DNA from: Phellopilus nigrolimitatus
Lineage: Eukaryota; Basidiomycota; Agaricomycetes; Hymenochaetales; Hymenochaetaceae
Direction of reading: 5' to 3'
NCBI GenBank assembly: GCA_021029095.1
Contig: JAJOHG010000014.1
Span: 620,001-684,000, forward strand
DNA: 64,000 nt
This document shows positions 52,388 to 64,000 of the stretch, in pieces. The notes beneath the pieces were generated by a model. It searched no databases. It saw only the letters and a list, made by a program, of their open reading frames with translations, and was not told the DNA's origin. Within the stretch, counting starts at the first letter, position 1. Every line of letters starts with the position of its first letter. The position numbers and the translations under genes are program-made.

Positions 52388-55300
52388 TTAGAATCCGCCG
52401 TTGACGCGTCGTCCTCCACCTTGGCCATCCCTTTCCCAGTGGCCTCCCCATGCACCATCACGTCGCGACCCGGAATATCCTACCTGCCCCTCGTCCTGGC
52501 CTCGTTGTCCGGAACGCACATGGTTGTTGAGGCGATCATCTCCTGAGAGGCTTTGGCCACGACGTTCATCGCGGTTGCGGTCGTCGTAGCGGCGATAACC
52601 GTTGGACGAGCCATTGCCTCGACGTTCAACCCGGTCGCGATCGTCGTAGCGCCGGTAGCCGTTTGAAGGGCCTTGGCTTCGTTCACCGCGGTCGTGGTAG
52701 CGCTGGTAGCCATTTGACGGGCCTTGGCCTCGACGATCATTATAGTCGCGGTCCTCGTAACGCCGACTATCACTTGAGGTTCCGCCACGAGAAGGTCCAC
52801 GATCATTCCAGTTGGGGCGCGGGCGCTGACCTCTGTCGTCACCATATCTGTCACGTCTGTCAGGAGCACGTCGCTCATTCCTGACGCCAGTACCAGTCAG
52901 GGAAGCTCTAGCGGTAGGCGCAGACATCCTAGGAGGCGCAGAGGACTCAGAGGACGCGACATCGGAGGTTGAAGCCGAAGGAATCCTAGGAGGCATAGAG
53001 AGCTCAGAAGAAACATCATCAGAAGTCGACGCCGAGGAGGCTTGAGCAGAGTCGGATACATTGTTCGAAGAGAGCATAGCCTCGATGGGGTTGGCGTTGG
53101 CGCGTTTCGCCATCTCTATCGCCTCCCGAGCACGTTTCCGTGCAGCAGCCCCGCCACCTCGTCTGTTGGCAGGTCTCTTGATCCGGGGAACTCTGATTTC
53201 CGGAGCTTCAGGCGTCACATCAGCCATAGAGGAAGACGCAGCAGAGGTCAGCTCAGCAGGGCCCGGAGAAGCTGAGGGTCCAGACGGCGCAGTTCCTTCC
53301 GCATGTTTAGAAATGAGCCCGGAGGACGACGGAGACAAAGGCGAGCCAACGCTTGTATCAAAAATAGATGCAGACGAAGGTGCACCCCAAAGCGCCGAGT
53401 CGCTGACGATCGCATCCTCAAATGATGAGAAAGCCGGGAGTGTCGAGGAGCCCTCGAGATCGACACTCTCCGCCTTTTCTTTCGCCGACGACTCTAGGAT
53501 GGTAAGTGACGACCCAGCATCAATAGTATTCAGCAACGAGCTCTCCATAGGGCCGATTTCTTGTGAGTCCTTCGGGTTTCCAGTGCTCTCGAGCGTGTCC
53601 ATATGCTGGAGGGCACAACCAGTTCCAGAGTCCACGGAGTCCGAGCCTCCCTCGATCGAAGAACCAAGCAGCGAATCATCCATCATAGCAAGCGCGTCTT
53701 CCGACAGCGTTGCTGAAGATCCAGGGCCGGTCTCGCCGAGAGAGATGTTGCTATTCATCGTGTTGGTGAGAATCGCGTCCTTGACTTGGACATCACTTCC
53801 AGTTGACGAGTAAGTCTTCGCCTTCTCTTCGTGCACCTTCTCATCCTTGCACTCGACGTCGGGTAGTACAACTGACTCGTGAGTAGCAACGCCGCCAAGA
53901 GACGTCTTCAGGTCCGATACGGAGTCGCTCGGCAAAGAAGTCTCTGCTGTGTCGGTTGAAAGATCACTGGCTACGTCCGCGTCACTGGAAGCGGAGTCCT
54001 GGATATAAATAAGCATCTGAGCTCCGATAAGCCATTAAACTCGACTGACCCCGCTCTTATTTGATGTCGCTTTTTCTTCGTTCGTGTTTTCATCACATGT
54101 AACCAAATTGTCGACAGGTACGTCGGCCTTGAGATCTGGGTTCCGGATTACAACCATGTCCTTGCATTCCGAAAGTCGGACACGGGCGTAAGAGTCGGTA
54201 AACATTACGCAGCGGTAGCTGTTGTTGTCAACAGGAGCCTTGGAAGACGTGAGCAGGAGCCAAGTGGGAGCAACAGAAACTTACCATAGTCGCCCCTGAT
54301 TTCTCATCCTCGCTCAAGTTGTCGTGGTCTGCGCTTGGAGATGGGTCGCTCTCCGAGTATGAAGTTTCGATCTCGCCTTCAGATTCTCTTGATGTCATAA
54401 TACGAGAGGACGCGTTGGTGACCATTTCGGCGCGGAAGAGTGATATGTCTTCGAGAAAGTCTTTCTGGTATAGTAGGGCACCATACATTAATACAGCGAT
54501 CGCTGCCTAAGAAGCCAGGTCATGTGAGCGGAAATTAGACTATCCAAAGACGAGAACACGTACAATGATACAGAGCGATGCCAGCATAGTCTCATAAGTC
54601 ATAGTTGCCAGAGAAGAGACCTATCGCAAACGAAAGCGTGAGCCGTCGAATACAATAGATAAAGCGCATTTGAATAGCTCACATGGCGTACAATAGCTGC
54701 GTCGTAGACATAGTATGCGATTGATCCAAACCGATAGTAAATGCGCTCTCCGATGACAATAGCGAGCTTGAAGGTCGTTAAAGCCTATCACCGCAGCGGG
54801 TATGTTAACAGATCATCGTAGCACGAAATGGAGCAGACGCACGATAGTCACAAGGTGTACTCCAATTGCAGAGAATTCGTTAATAATTTCTCTGACCCCT
54901 GAAGCGAGTGACTGGTCTTGCAGTGGCGGCGCGAACTCTGAGTCCGCGCCTGTGATTTCGACGGACGGCTCGACGTTGGCGGCCTTAAAGACCAGCTCGG
55001 CGTCGGCGTCCTCGGTGGCATTTCCCGCGTGTGCGACAATGTCCGCAGAAAGCGTTGGAGTCGACAGCGTGGCATCGGACGGCGTGGTATCGGACGGTGT
55101 AGCATCAGACAGCGTGGCATCGGTAAGCGCCATGGGTTGCTCGACGTAAGCGGCATACGCCTTCTCAACGTCCACAACCCCGGCGGGTATACCCATGCCA
55201 GCGTCCTCAGAGACCGTGATAGATGTGTAGTTACCGTGTGCGAAGTGTTCGTCGACTGATTCCGGAAGCTCGAGGAGCTCGATGACGGGCGGTGACGAGA

Positions 55301-55676
55301 AGCATGCGGGGGTGGCAAAGGCCTGTCCAATATTGTCGTATGGCGTGTATTCCGGGTGCCTAGGTGCGTAGTCCGATGCGAGGGTAGAAGACGGTGCAGG
55401 GGTCGATCCGAGGGAGGTGGCAAGGTCCTCGCCGCCGCACTGGAACAGGGTGGAGAGGAAGTCCGCGTTGACTGACTGGGTGGCAAGGTCTAGCACGGCG
55501 TGGTTCTTGAACGACTGCGCACCGTACAGGGTCTGTGCAAACGAGTACGAGGTGTCGAAGTCATACTTGTCCACATAGCCGGGCTGACGGACGTGGAGGG
55601 CGCGGTCGTCGTTGACGGGGGGAACGAGGGACAGGACGAGGGAGAGAGTCGGGGCGAATCCCCGGAGGAACACCAT
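52388..55676 (-). CDS. Large membrane protein with RG/RD-rich repeat tail
   Basis: No known function. Exons: 55676-54843, 54784-54683, 54620-54564, 54506-54285, 54238-54050, 53998-52388; introns are 46-62 nt, all phases agree, 1004 aa. It begins with a hydrophobic leader (LRGFAPTLSLVLSLVPP), a signal peptide or anchor. An acidic Ser/Thr-rich domain of about 250 residues follows. Two probable transmembrane helices come next, at about 268-290 (IGVHLVTIALTTFKLAIVIG) and 320-345 (ASLCIIAAIAVLMYGALLY). The last roughly 650 residues are disordered: acidic and Ser-rich, then KRPANRRGGGAAARKRARE, then an Arg/Asp/Gly/Tyr-rich tail with repeated NGYRRYDDR units. RG/RD tails often bind RNA, but here that is inference. 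A short intron of 51 nt (54049-53999) decides the junction NKSG|DSASSD. Confidence 0.75.
52540..52770 (-). repeat. Tandem coding repeats, NGYRRYDDR-type units
   Basis: Three to four degenerate copies of about 57-60 bp encoding SNGYRRYDDRxRxERRG-like units in the tail of the membrane protein. Variants read NGYQRYHDRGERS, NGYRRYDDRDRVERRG and NGYRRYDDRNRDERRG. Confidence 0.8.
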
Positions 55677-55787
55677 GTTTCCCGGGTTGCTGTTGAGAGT
55701 GCTTCGAGTGGAGAGTGCTTCTGCTGCTGGGGGAGATGGGGGAACGAGGTCAAGAAACGAATGAGGGAGACGGGAGTGGCAGGCAGG

Positions 55788-55795
55788 TATTTATA
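55788..55795 (-). promoter_or_regulatory. TATA box of the large membrane-protein gene
   Basis: TATAAATA on minus, 112 bp before ATG 55676, followed by a pyrimidine-rich initiator region. It argues against a longer coding frame upstream of this point. Confidence 0.6.
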
Positions 55796-57412
55796 TGCAG
55801 CGAGGATTATGTCAGGAACGCGCTCTCGGAAGCGCAACAAGGCGCGTCGGTGGCGGGCAGTTTCTTGTTTCGGCCAGACCTCTTCCGCTCGATGACATGT
55901 ATGACGTCTCGCGTGACGCATACTCTCGACGAAGTCGAACTTTAAATTTCGTAGACTGGATTCCTTGAGCCAATGTCTCTGGTAGGTTAGTAGAGCTTCA
56001 TGAATATTCCTGGTCAATACAGGCAACACTCGGGACTTAATTTCTCGCCGTTCCGATTCTAGTCGTTGACCTTCCGGACCTGCCAATACAAGTAGATTTT
56101 AAAGAAGAAAAACGTGCAATAAATAAATAAAAAAGCACAGTATCCCCAAGCACTGAATACGCGTTGAATTTTCGAACTGCTTACCTTACCGCTGTGCATA
56201 AGGAATGCAGTAGAATCAGTATGCCTCGACCTGGATTCCCCCCACCGAAGACATATTGTTTCTGGCCTACAGAGCTCGGCCGAATCAGCATATATGAAGT
56301 TGGTGTCGACGCAAAAGATTAATCGTAAAGGTGCGGTTTTCTGTCAGACTTCTGGAGTTAATCCGACTACCGTGTCCAGTTTTCGTTCCCACTCCTATTC
56401 AAATGCTTGCTATGTGAACGCAACCTCTCCTCGAATAGCCACGATGGAATACTCCAGGATCACAAGCAGCGCGCTATACTGCGACTCCGTACCGACGAGT
56501 CTACCCAACGAATACTGCTCTGGATACTTGGCAGACCGCAGTCACAGTATAAGGAGGATCAGGACGGATAAAGACTAACGCAGCCTCAGAAAGAAAAGAG
56601 GTCCCGAAGGCAATTACACATTGAGCCTTCGACAAAGGCCAAGTCCTGTCCGAACTTTGCAGATCACTATTGAGTATCGTAACCAATTGGCAGGAACACG
56701 AGGCGTACCTATAATTCAGCTATCGTGTATTTTCGACGACCACTAGAAATCAGGAGTCCTGTGCAAGCGGGGCGATAGACTCGTCAAGAGATCTTTCATC
56801 ATACCAAAATATGGAAGGGTCTGACTTTGACACAATATGACACCCCATTACATGAGATGTATATGATGTCGAGCGTAAGGTAGAAGTGACATCTGTAGTC
56901 CTTTTCAGATTGTTTCACTGGGAATCCCCCATGCTCCTCAAGTCCATTTGCATTTCAAATATTCGTAGAAGCAACGACTGTAAGTCGAGTGACAGCAGTG
57001 AGGTCTGAGTTCGAGCTCAGAATACGTACATATTTCAAAGTCTCAACATTGTCTCGTAGATCTCGCATCGCCCGTAGATGGAGTGATGGAAAAGAAGGGG
57101 CTTTCTGCTCTCTGGCTATCCGGACTTCGCTTGCACCCAGGAAAAGGTTAGAGATGCAAAAGAGTCAAGACAGGAAAGCATTGGTCTACAAGCAGGGGAC
57201 AGTCGGCAATAATAATAAAGATATGGTTCCCTTTGTCGTCTGAGAATTGGGAGTCAGAATAGTCATAGAAATTGAGAAACAAAGACGTTCGTATTCGAAA
57301 AATGTAGTAAAAATTAGTTCTCACGAATACAAAACGCCTATCAGTCAAAAAAATTAGGAGCATCCACTTCCACTCGTCGACGGTCGCCGACGCTTGCGTG
57401 CTGTATATGGTC
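55796..57412. other. Spacer upstream of two divergent genes
   Basis: Contains the upstream regions of the membrane-protein gene (minus) and the exonuclease gene (plus). An open stretch on minus at 55490-56086 overlaps the TATA box and real exon in another frame and is not a gene. No other coding pattern. Confidence 0.45.
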
Positions 57413-57419
57413 TATAAAA
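57413..57419 (+). promoter_or_regulatory. TATA box of the REX1-type exonuclease gene
   Basis: TATAAAA, 74 bp before ATG 57493, in an otherwise AT-poor stretch. Spacing fits a TATA-driven fungal promoter with a short leader. Confidence 0.55.
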
Positions 57420-57492
57420 CTCGGGTCTACTTGAGCAGCGTACAACCGACGGATTACATAGTGCTTGAGCCTGTAAGAAAACCCTCCCAACG

Positions 57493-60086
57493 ATGAAGCG
57501 AGGTCCGCTCGCCGACCCGCCTTCGACGTCCTCGTCGGTGCACAAATCGAAGAAGCACAAGACCACACAGTCTTCTAGTACGGCTACCCTCTCTGGTACC
57601 GAAGAATATATGAATGGGAACGGCGACGAATGGAAAAGTGTAGAGAAACGGAAAACGAAGCATGCTGGTACGTCGGAATGATATCCTAAATTCAAGCGCG
57701 TAGAATTCACGGTTCGCGTGGGCAGTTTCGGCGCCTCAACAAGGTACGCCGATGTCGAATCCGTTCTCAAGTCTGCTCCAAGATGGGAAGCAGAGCGGTG
57801 GCGAATGGGAGAAGGTGGAGAGGAGGAAGGCAAAAAAGGCACGGAAAATTGACGAGAAGCTAGATGTGCGTGTCCGCATCTCGCAAACCTGCCAATCGCT
57901 GAGAGTCGTATTAGAACACTCCTCCGCGTTTCTTCTATGTGAACAGCGAGATCGTGAAGCGTAGGGAGGCAGTCAATATTGGTGTGAGACACTCGGTTTC
58001 ACTTCGTGAGCTGACGCTTACCCGACGTTCAGGACATTCGGGACCTCGTCCTCCATCTCCTAGGCGAAGCCGCACCCCAACCGTGGCTCAAAGTTGAAGT
58101 GTGTCTCAATCAAAACTGTCTAGCTCTTTCATTGACTTGGTTTAGAATCGTCATAATATAAAAAAGTCGTCACGCTCTTCGTCCCCGGCATCCTCCCCGA
58201 GCATCTCAAAATAAACATCCAGTCCACCAGCGCAACGTTAAACCCGAACCTTCCTGTTTCGATTCCTCTCCCCCGTGATGCTTCTGCACCTCTTCAGACA
58301 GGACCTGTTGTCGTAAAAACGCTGTTCGGCGGGTCGAAGGAGATTGTCCCGGACGCCCCGCCCGACACGAGCGCGAAGCTGCCATTCGTCGCGCGTACAT
58401 TCAGCCACGCGTGTCCAACACGTGCACCAGGAGACTCATACCGCATGCACAGCGTGCTCGGCGCGTTCTTTCAAGGGCCTGTAAGCGCAGACGAGCGGAA
58501 GAGGCGTACTGTTGCTTCTGTGAAGGGTGGGTTTCCGCCTTTGATGCTTTAAAGCATTACTGACTTATAGACAGCGGCGAAGGAGGTAGATACAAAAGAC
58601 CCCTCCGTTTTCGTGTTGACGCCAGCGCAGATGGTGGAGAACGAATATCCGCTGCCGTCGTACTTAAGAGATGCGTCTGGAGGGCGCGAAGCGGGCTCGT
58701 CGAACGAGGATGGAGAGGGTTGGGCAGAGACCGGGAAGCCTGAAGACGATGAGACAGGAGTGGCAGATGTGTTCGCCGTCGATTGCGAGATGGTGCGCGG
58801 TTCCATAGTTGTTTTAAACTTTACTGATTCCCAGCAGTGTCTCACAGAAGACGGCAAGGAGCTCACGCGGCTGTGCGTTATTAACTATGCGAGTGGGGAA
58901 GTTCTGCTTGACCAGCTCGTGAAGCCGATCAAGCCGATTCTCGACTACCTCACCAGGTAAGAAATTCGTTATCTTTGTGATTTCTTGAAAGCTGACGCTG
59001 GAGGATATGCAGATGGTCAGGCATAACCGAAGAAGGGCTGCGGAACGTGACAACAGTCCCTGGCTTCCGCGCGTGGAGCCTTGCTCGACCTGTTGACCGC
59101 CTCTCAGACGAAGACCGGACGTGCGCCCATCCTCCTCGGACACTCGCTCGAGTCCGACCTGCGCGCGCTGAAGCTCGCACACGGGCGCTGCATCGACACC
59201 TGCGCTGCTGTACCACCACCCGCGCGGGCGGCCGCTGAAGCCCGGGCTCGCGTGGCTCACGAAGAAGTGGTGCGGGACGCGAGATCCAGAACCGCGGCGA
59301 CGGCGGGCACGACGCGGAGGAGGACGCGCGCGCGTGCGTCGAGCTCCTGCGGCGCAAGATGCAGGGCGGGCCCGGGTTCGGGGAGTTCAAGACGACGACG
59401 GAGTGTGAGTCGGTCTTCGAGCGCCTGCGGCGGTCGATCCGGGGGAGTGCGTCGGGCGAGCCGGGCAGCGGCGAGGGTGCGGCGCTGAGGACGGCAGTCG
59501 TAGACCGCGGGAATCCGGCAACCTGGCACGGGGCTGGAGCGAGCCGCACAGTAGCCTGCGCGACCGACGAAGAGGTTGCGAAAGGTGTGTTGCAGTGCAT
59601 AGATGACAGCGACTTTATCTGGGCGCGTTTCAGCGGGCTCGCAGAGGCACAGAACTGTGAGCTTTCCGCTCCCTCCTACTTTAATATCATTTTTTTTATT
59701 AAATGAATAAATGTGAATATCTCAGGGCTACAACAGAAATCCGCCACCGAAGATGCCAAAGCCGCGCCCCCCGACGCGAATGCGATCGACTCGGCACTGA
59801 AGACACTCAACGCGCACGTGTCAATCGTGCATGCCTCCCTACCCGCGCGGACGGCGTTTGTCGTCTTCACAGGGCACGCAGGACCCGCGCACGATGGTCG
59901 AGCTGCAGGCGCGCAAGGCCGCGTTCGAGGGTGCACTACGCACCACGCAGGCGGCAGGCGCAGGCGGCGGTGTAGGCGCAGGCACCGTTCCAGAGGGCGT
60001 GCGCTGGACGATGGCAGATGCTACGCGCACTCGAGGAGGCGGTCGAGCGTGCACGCAGGGGGATGTTGTTCTTGTGCTTGAAGTGA
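57493..60086 (+). CDS. rex1: REX1-type 3'-5' RNA exonuclease, DEDDh family
   Basis: Nuclear 3'-5' exonuclease that trims 5S rRNA, tRNA and other stable RNAs in yeast. Modelled exons: 57493-57667, 57726-57865, 57951-57983 (tentative), 58033-58098, 58146-58519, 58571-58792, 58835-58956, 59013-59656, 59726-60086, about 710 aa. Catalytic residues are visible: FAVDCEM (Asp, Glu), LLGHSLESDLRALKLAH (Asp), and HDAEEDARACVELL (His, Asp). The N-terminal part is basic and Ser-rich, with EWEKVERRKAKKAR. Frame corrections needed: one A missing in the A run near 58161, extra T at 59074 and 59201, extra A at 59277, extra G at 59878, extra T at 60022. With these, all exon phases close and the C-terminus reads RALEEAVERARRGMLFLCLK. 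An intron of only 42 nt (58793-58834) splits DCEM from its next residue. Confidence 0.91.
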
Positions 60087-61396
60087 TCGATTGCTGTGCG
60101 AGAGGTACGCCGAAAAATATCTTGTTTTGCTTTGTTGGTTATATCATATGGTTCTGGCCGGAGCAGGTGCATCGGGCTTCTTTTCACTCTCAGAACACAC
60201 ATCAAACAGGAATGCGCGCAGCTTGTTTATTTCTGAGTCTTCATAGGTGCGAGGGACAGAGGGACAGATGCGGGATGTGGTCGTAAATGAGGCGACGAAA
60301 CTGAAAGGAAGTCGCGGTCGTCGAAACGTCGACGGAGATGGTGTCACTACTCGCGTCGTGTTCGATGATATTGACGACGTTAAGCGACAGCGACAGCTGT
60401 TACCTCCACCACAAAAAGGACTATCGTATGCTTCCTCTCGTTGGCTCAGAGGCGTCGGTAAATTGCAAGCGTTCGAAACGCGCGAAGCTAAAAGATGAGA
60501 TTGAATTTACGTCAGACGAGGCAGTTCAAACGTCTGCGTTGTAATTCAATTTATTGATGTCTCTCAGGCGAACGGAAGCAAAATACAAATTACGAATTAC
60601 CAAGTGTATCCATGAAATCCACATATTGTGCAATACCGCTAACCTTATGGACTATACTTCCATAAGATGCGCCGGGTGTGCTTGTGATAAGGGAGTCCTG
60701 TTGGAATACTTATCGTGCAAAAGGGCGGAAGCAACCGGACGGCGGCGGCCAAGAAGAGGAGGAAATCACTTCATTTCAGAGACATGCTAGTATTTGACCC
60801 ACGGTCAGAATGGAATTCAGTTACCAAGAGCACGTATGACTATCGAGCACTAGGGAACATGAATATTGTCTACGGCGGTGGACTCAGGTTTGTCATATGC
60901 GATCGGGAATCTAGGGAAGCTTATGTCAGCCAAGTCGATCAGGAGCCTATACGCAACTAGCACCGACCTTGAGCTCCTCGAACCTCCTCGAGGCTCGAGT
61001 CTCCTTGCTATCAGAGTTGTCGAGAACATCGAGGAAGTATGGCCAGTCGTCCGCGCGCGGCGGTCCGGACAGCTTATAGCCTAAAAGGTGTTCTATATTT
61101 TCGCTTAGCAAATGCCGGTCGACGTTTCCTTTCGAATATCTAGAATCGCTTCTTTAATAATGTCCTATTAACCGATCTCATTTTTGCAACGCCTTCTGGA
61201 GACATGCGCACCCGAACGCCGCCCGCCCACCGCCGCGCCCTCTGATTTTATACCAATGTCGAGCTAGCCCAGCCCAGCACCCACCCTCGCCCTAGTCCAT
61301 AATCTATTTGCTCGTAGTCTGCACGAAGCCGAATCGCTCTCGTTTTTTACACTCCCAACGGTTGGCCGGCCGACGTCGCGCGTCACGAGTTGAACG
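60087..61396. other. Spacer between REX1 and the membrane protein
   Basis: About 1.3 kb with no convincing exon. The last 200 bp are CT-rich, consistent with a fungal promoter/leader for the plus-strand gene starting at 61397. Confidence 0.45.
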
Positions 61397-63373
61397 ATGG
61401 CGTCCTACTCGTCGGACGACGCTTCCCAGCACCCCCAGGCAGTTTTAGGGCCGCGCTTTCTAGCATCTGTAGCCCAGGGTCTGCAAACCGGCTTGATCTC
61501 CAACCTAACTTACAGGTTCTGGAAGGACGACATCGCGGAGGAGCTCGCTATCCGGCTCGTCTTGCTCTTCGTCACGTCGCTCTCGTAGTGAGTACCTCCT
61601 GCTTCTTTTCGCGAGTCGGACTAGATTGACAGACGGCGCGTCGGCAGTCTGCAAACCACTTTCTCTTTTTACTGGACGTATTATAGCATGGTCGTGCGCT
61701 TCGGAGATTGGGTACGTGAGCCCCGCCGATACTTCTTCGGCGCGTTTTGTTCGGGTCCGCTGAAGCGCTGAGGCAGGATTACTTAATAACGCCTAACTGG
61801 ACAGACAAAGCCCGGATTTTAGTGGTGCGTGTAGGAGTGCTCTGGCGACCCGTCGACTGCGCACTAATTTTTCATGACTGCACAGATGTTTATGTTGTCA
61901 ACGCCGACGAAGGCACTGTTCATATGGCGATGCTGGAAGGTGCGTCCGAGGTCTAGATACACATTATTCTTTTCTTGTTAATACGCCTACCGTCAATCAG
62001 CTCGTCAGAAGGGAATGGCGCCGGTACATTCTTGTAAGGCATTTTTCTCATCTAGTCCGCAATGACCCCTTTGTGAACTTCGCTGCCTCCAAAGTCGTTT
62101 CTTGCCGTCTTGTACGCCGGCCACATCGCCACCTCGATCATCGCGATCGCTAGAGCCTTCACAGACCATTACGAACGACACGCCCCGGTGAGCGCCCCAT
62201 GCCCCCATAAATCACCAAAATAACGCTTTGAGCACTGACTTAAACGCGCCCAGAACGACCCTTATTGTGAGAGCGCCATCGATGCTTACACCTGATGTAC
62301 GAAAGCTCACCCACAAGTAATCGCAGTTATCTCTTACTTAGCGCTACAAGCTGGTATGTGCGCCGGTACTTCATTTACCGGCCTATCATTGATCGTTAGC
62401 TCTCCTAGCCCTCGATGTTTCTCTTAGCTGTACTCGTGCGTCGCGAAGCCCGCTCCTTAAAGGTCCCAGCTGAAATAACAGCCTCGATACAACACAGTAA
62501 TGACGCTTATCGTACCTTCACGCCCACACATATTCACTGGCTCCCCTTGTGCCGTACGTCCCTTCTCGCTTTCACAAGCAAAACAAAGGCATACACCTCA
62601 GCGGCGCGCTCTAAACTGAAACCCAAAAAAGACCATATACAGCCTCTCCTTCATCACGTGGGAGGCGCTCCTCCCCGCCTCTGCGTGCACCCTCGCCGCG
62701 TTCGCCATGTACCTTGCCGCGCTCGCCACAGGCCGCTGGGGCGACCTCCCCCAGGACGCCGCCGGGCAGATGTATGTCGTCTCGCTCTTCGTGTGTCTGT
62801 ACGTGTCTCTTTTTCTTTCTCCCCACCGCGGCGTATGCTGTATGCTCCTGTTGGCGAAGCGCGCTGACACTGTGCTTGCGCACCAGCATGGGCGCACAGG
62901 TCGCGTCGAGGGGGCGCCGCCCGCACACGTCCGTGCCGTCCCTATCTCTTGGTCTCCACCAGCCCAGACCCGTACGTCCCCGCAGACCATTCCTATAAAT
63001 CTTCCGAAGTCACTTACCCCCTCCCTTCCTCCTCCCCCATTGGAAAATTAAGGACCACCCGCCCGCACACGCACGCGGCATCGAGCTGCAGACCTTCCCC
63101 GCGTCGCGGCGCTCGAGCGGCGACTGGCCCGCCGGCTCGCCCCCCGCCTCTCCCCCGGTCTTTGCCTCTACATCCGCGGCCCCCCGCAGATCGCCCGGGC
63201 CGCCGCACACGTTCGCGCTGCTCATCCCGGGTGCTGGCGGCGGCGGCGACGGCGACGGCGACGGGGGCTCTTCGGCTCTGGCGGCGGGCGGCGGCGGGAA
63301 CGAGGGCGGCGAGAGGGACGGCAAGCTGCGCCACCTTAACCCCGAGCGGGACGGGCCCCTGACGCCGATATAG
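61397..63373 (+). CDS. Multi-pass membrane protein, basidiomycete type
   Basis: Probable receptor-like or transporter-like membrane protein, function unknown. Supported exons with matching phase: 61397-61587, 61648-61711, 61777-61824, 61886-61939, 62001-62033, 62095-62187. They encode several hydrophobic helices: AIRLVLLFVTSLSYLQTTFS, MFMLSTPTKALFIWRCWK and SFLAVLYAGHIATSIIAIAR. Beyond 62188 the exon chain is unresolved because frames break near 62260-62460. A further helix exon at about 62640-62790 reads SFITWEALLPASACTLAAFA, and the last exon (about 63049-63373) encodes a Gly/Pro/Ser-rich, presumably cytosolic tail ending ERDGPLTPI. The layout resembles the many six- to seven-helix proteins (DUF6534-like) expanded in Agaricomycetes, but I cannot assign the family firmly. 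Confidence 0.6.
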
Positions 63374-63558
63374 CACCTCGCGCTTGGGAGAGAAGTATGT
63401 GAAATAGGATACCATACTGCATACTTACTATTTGCATATAATTTCGCATATAATTCAGTATGACATATACACCATGCTATTATGCTTAGGTCTGAATGCC
63501 TTGGACTTGATTAAAATACACATTGTTTAAGTACGCTTAGTCTGACGATAATATATCT

Positions 63559-64000
63559 TCACCGCATCGTCACGAGCTCCTCGGCGGACGTGGGGTGGAT
63601 AGCCACGGTATCGTCGAAGTCCTGCTTAGTCGCTATGATATTTATTTCGTCAGTCTCGCATGCAGAAGGGCAGGACAGTCAGCACGTACCGCCCATCTTG
63701 ACGGCGACGCCAAAGCCCTGCATGATCTCGTCGCTGCCCAGGCCGATGATGTGCACGCCGACGACCTTCTCCTCGGGGCCGACGCACACGAGCTTGTGCA
63801 GGGACGGCTCCTTGTGGCCCTCGTCGACCATGCCGAAGTACAGCGCGCGGAACGACGACTTGTACACCTTTACCTGCGCGTCGCCGTACTTCTCCCGCGC
63901 CTCGGGCTCCGTGAGCCCAACGGTGCCGATCGGCGGGTGGCTGAACACGACCGTCGGGATGTTCTCGTACACGAGCTTGTCGTTCCTCAGGTGCTCCGGG
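63559..64000 (-). CDS. glr1: Glutathione reductase, C-terminal part (cut by window edge)
   Basis: FAD/NADPH-dependent disulfide reductase that keeps glutathione reduced. Only the dimerisation domain is inside the window: exon at least 64000-63690 and last exon 63632-63559, split by a 57-nt intron (63689-63633, GTACGT...TAG). Family landmarks are [46 protein letters not shown] and [19 protein letters not shown]. The conserved active-site segment [15 protein letters not shown], whose His serves as the general acid/base in this family, ends the protein. The redox-active CxxxxC disulfide and nucleotide-binding domains lie beyond position 64000. No frame error was seen. It is convergent with the membrane-protein gene, with 185 bp between stops. 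Confidence 0.95.

Noticed and set aside
55490..56086. Open frame of about 200 codons on minus overlapping the large membrane-protein gene
   Set aside because: It overlaps a real exon in another frame and crosses the TATA box; composition is not protein-like.

Overview
The window is nuclear DNA of a filamentous fungus, almost certainly a mushroom-forming basidiomycete (Agaricomycetes). The reasons are the many short GT-AG introns (mostly 46-100 nt) with phase-consistent junctions, GC-rich coding exons, no operons, and families typical of that group: a Msn2-like two-finger C2H2 regulator, an F-box/leucine-rich fragment, a Mid2-like Ser/Thr-rich membrane sensor and a multi-pass membrane protein. 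I did not see rRNA, tRNA, CRISPR or an intact transposon.

Layout. 0-3 kb: C2H2 zinc-finger regulator (minus). 3-14 kb: a long gene-poor tract rich in simple repeats, with a few exon-like pieces near 10-11 kb. 14-15.7 kb: Ser/Thr-rich single-pass membrane protein (minus). 15.7-21.3 kb: AT-richer, nothing recognisable. 21.3-24.7 kb: CM1/centrosomin-type coiled-coil protein. 25-25.7 kb: unassigned exon-like sequence. 26.7-29.5 kb: disordered protein with three copies of a 17-residue motif. 31.2-33.8 kb: SR-protein kinase. 34.6-35.8 kb: CpG-poor, 5'-truncated F-box-like gene. 35.8-38.4 kb: phospholipase-D-like protein with both HxKx4D motifs. 41-42.1 kb: unknown gene with four frame breaks. 45.4-47 kb: PRP46/PLRG1. 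47.3-48.7 kb: TFIIS. 49.5-50.1 kb: SUMO. 51.2-51.8 kb: orphan. 52.4-55.7 kb: membrane protein with an RG/RD-rich repeat tail. 57.5-60.1 kb: REX1-type 3'-5' RNA exonuclease. 61.4-63.4 kb: multi-pass membrane protein. 63.6 kb to the end: glutathione reductase C-terminus.

The genes are individually transcribed housekeeping and lineage-specific genes. Several belong to nuclear RNA metabolism (SRPK, PRP46, TFIIS, REX1), but I see no sign that they form a unit. Many conserved genes, including the normally essential PRP46, are interrupted by single-base frame shifts. Exon phases close exactly once these are corrected, which points to consensus errors rather than pseudogenes. I found no convincing new defence, mobile or biosynthetic system. 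The most novel protein-level signal is the triple-repeat protein at 26.7-29.5 kb.
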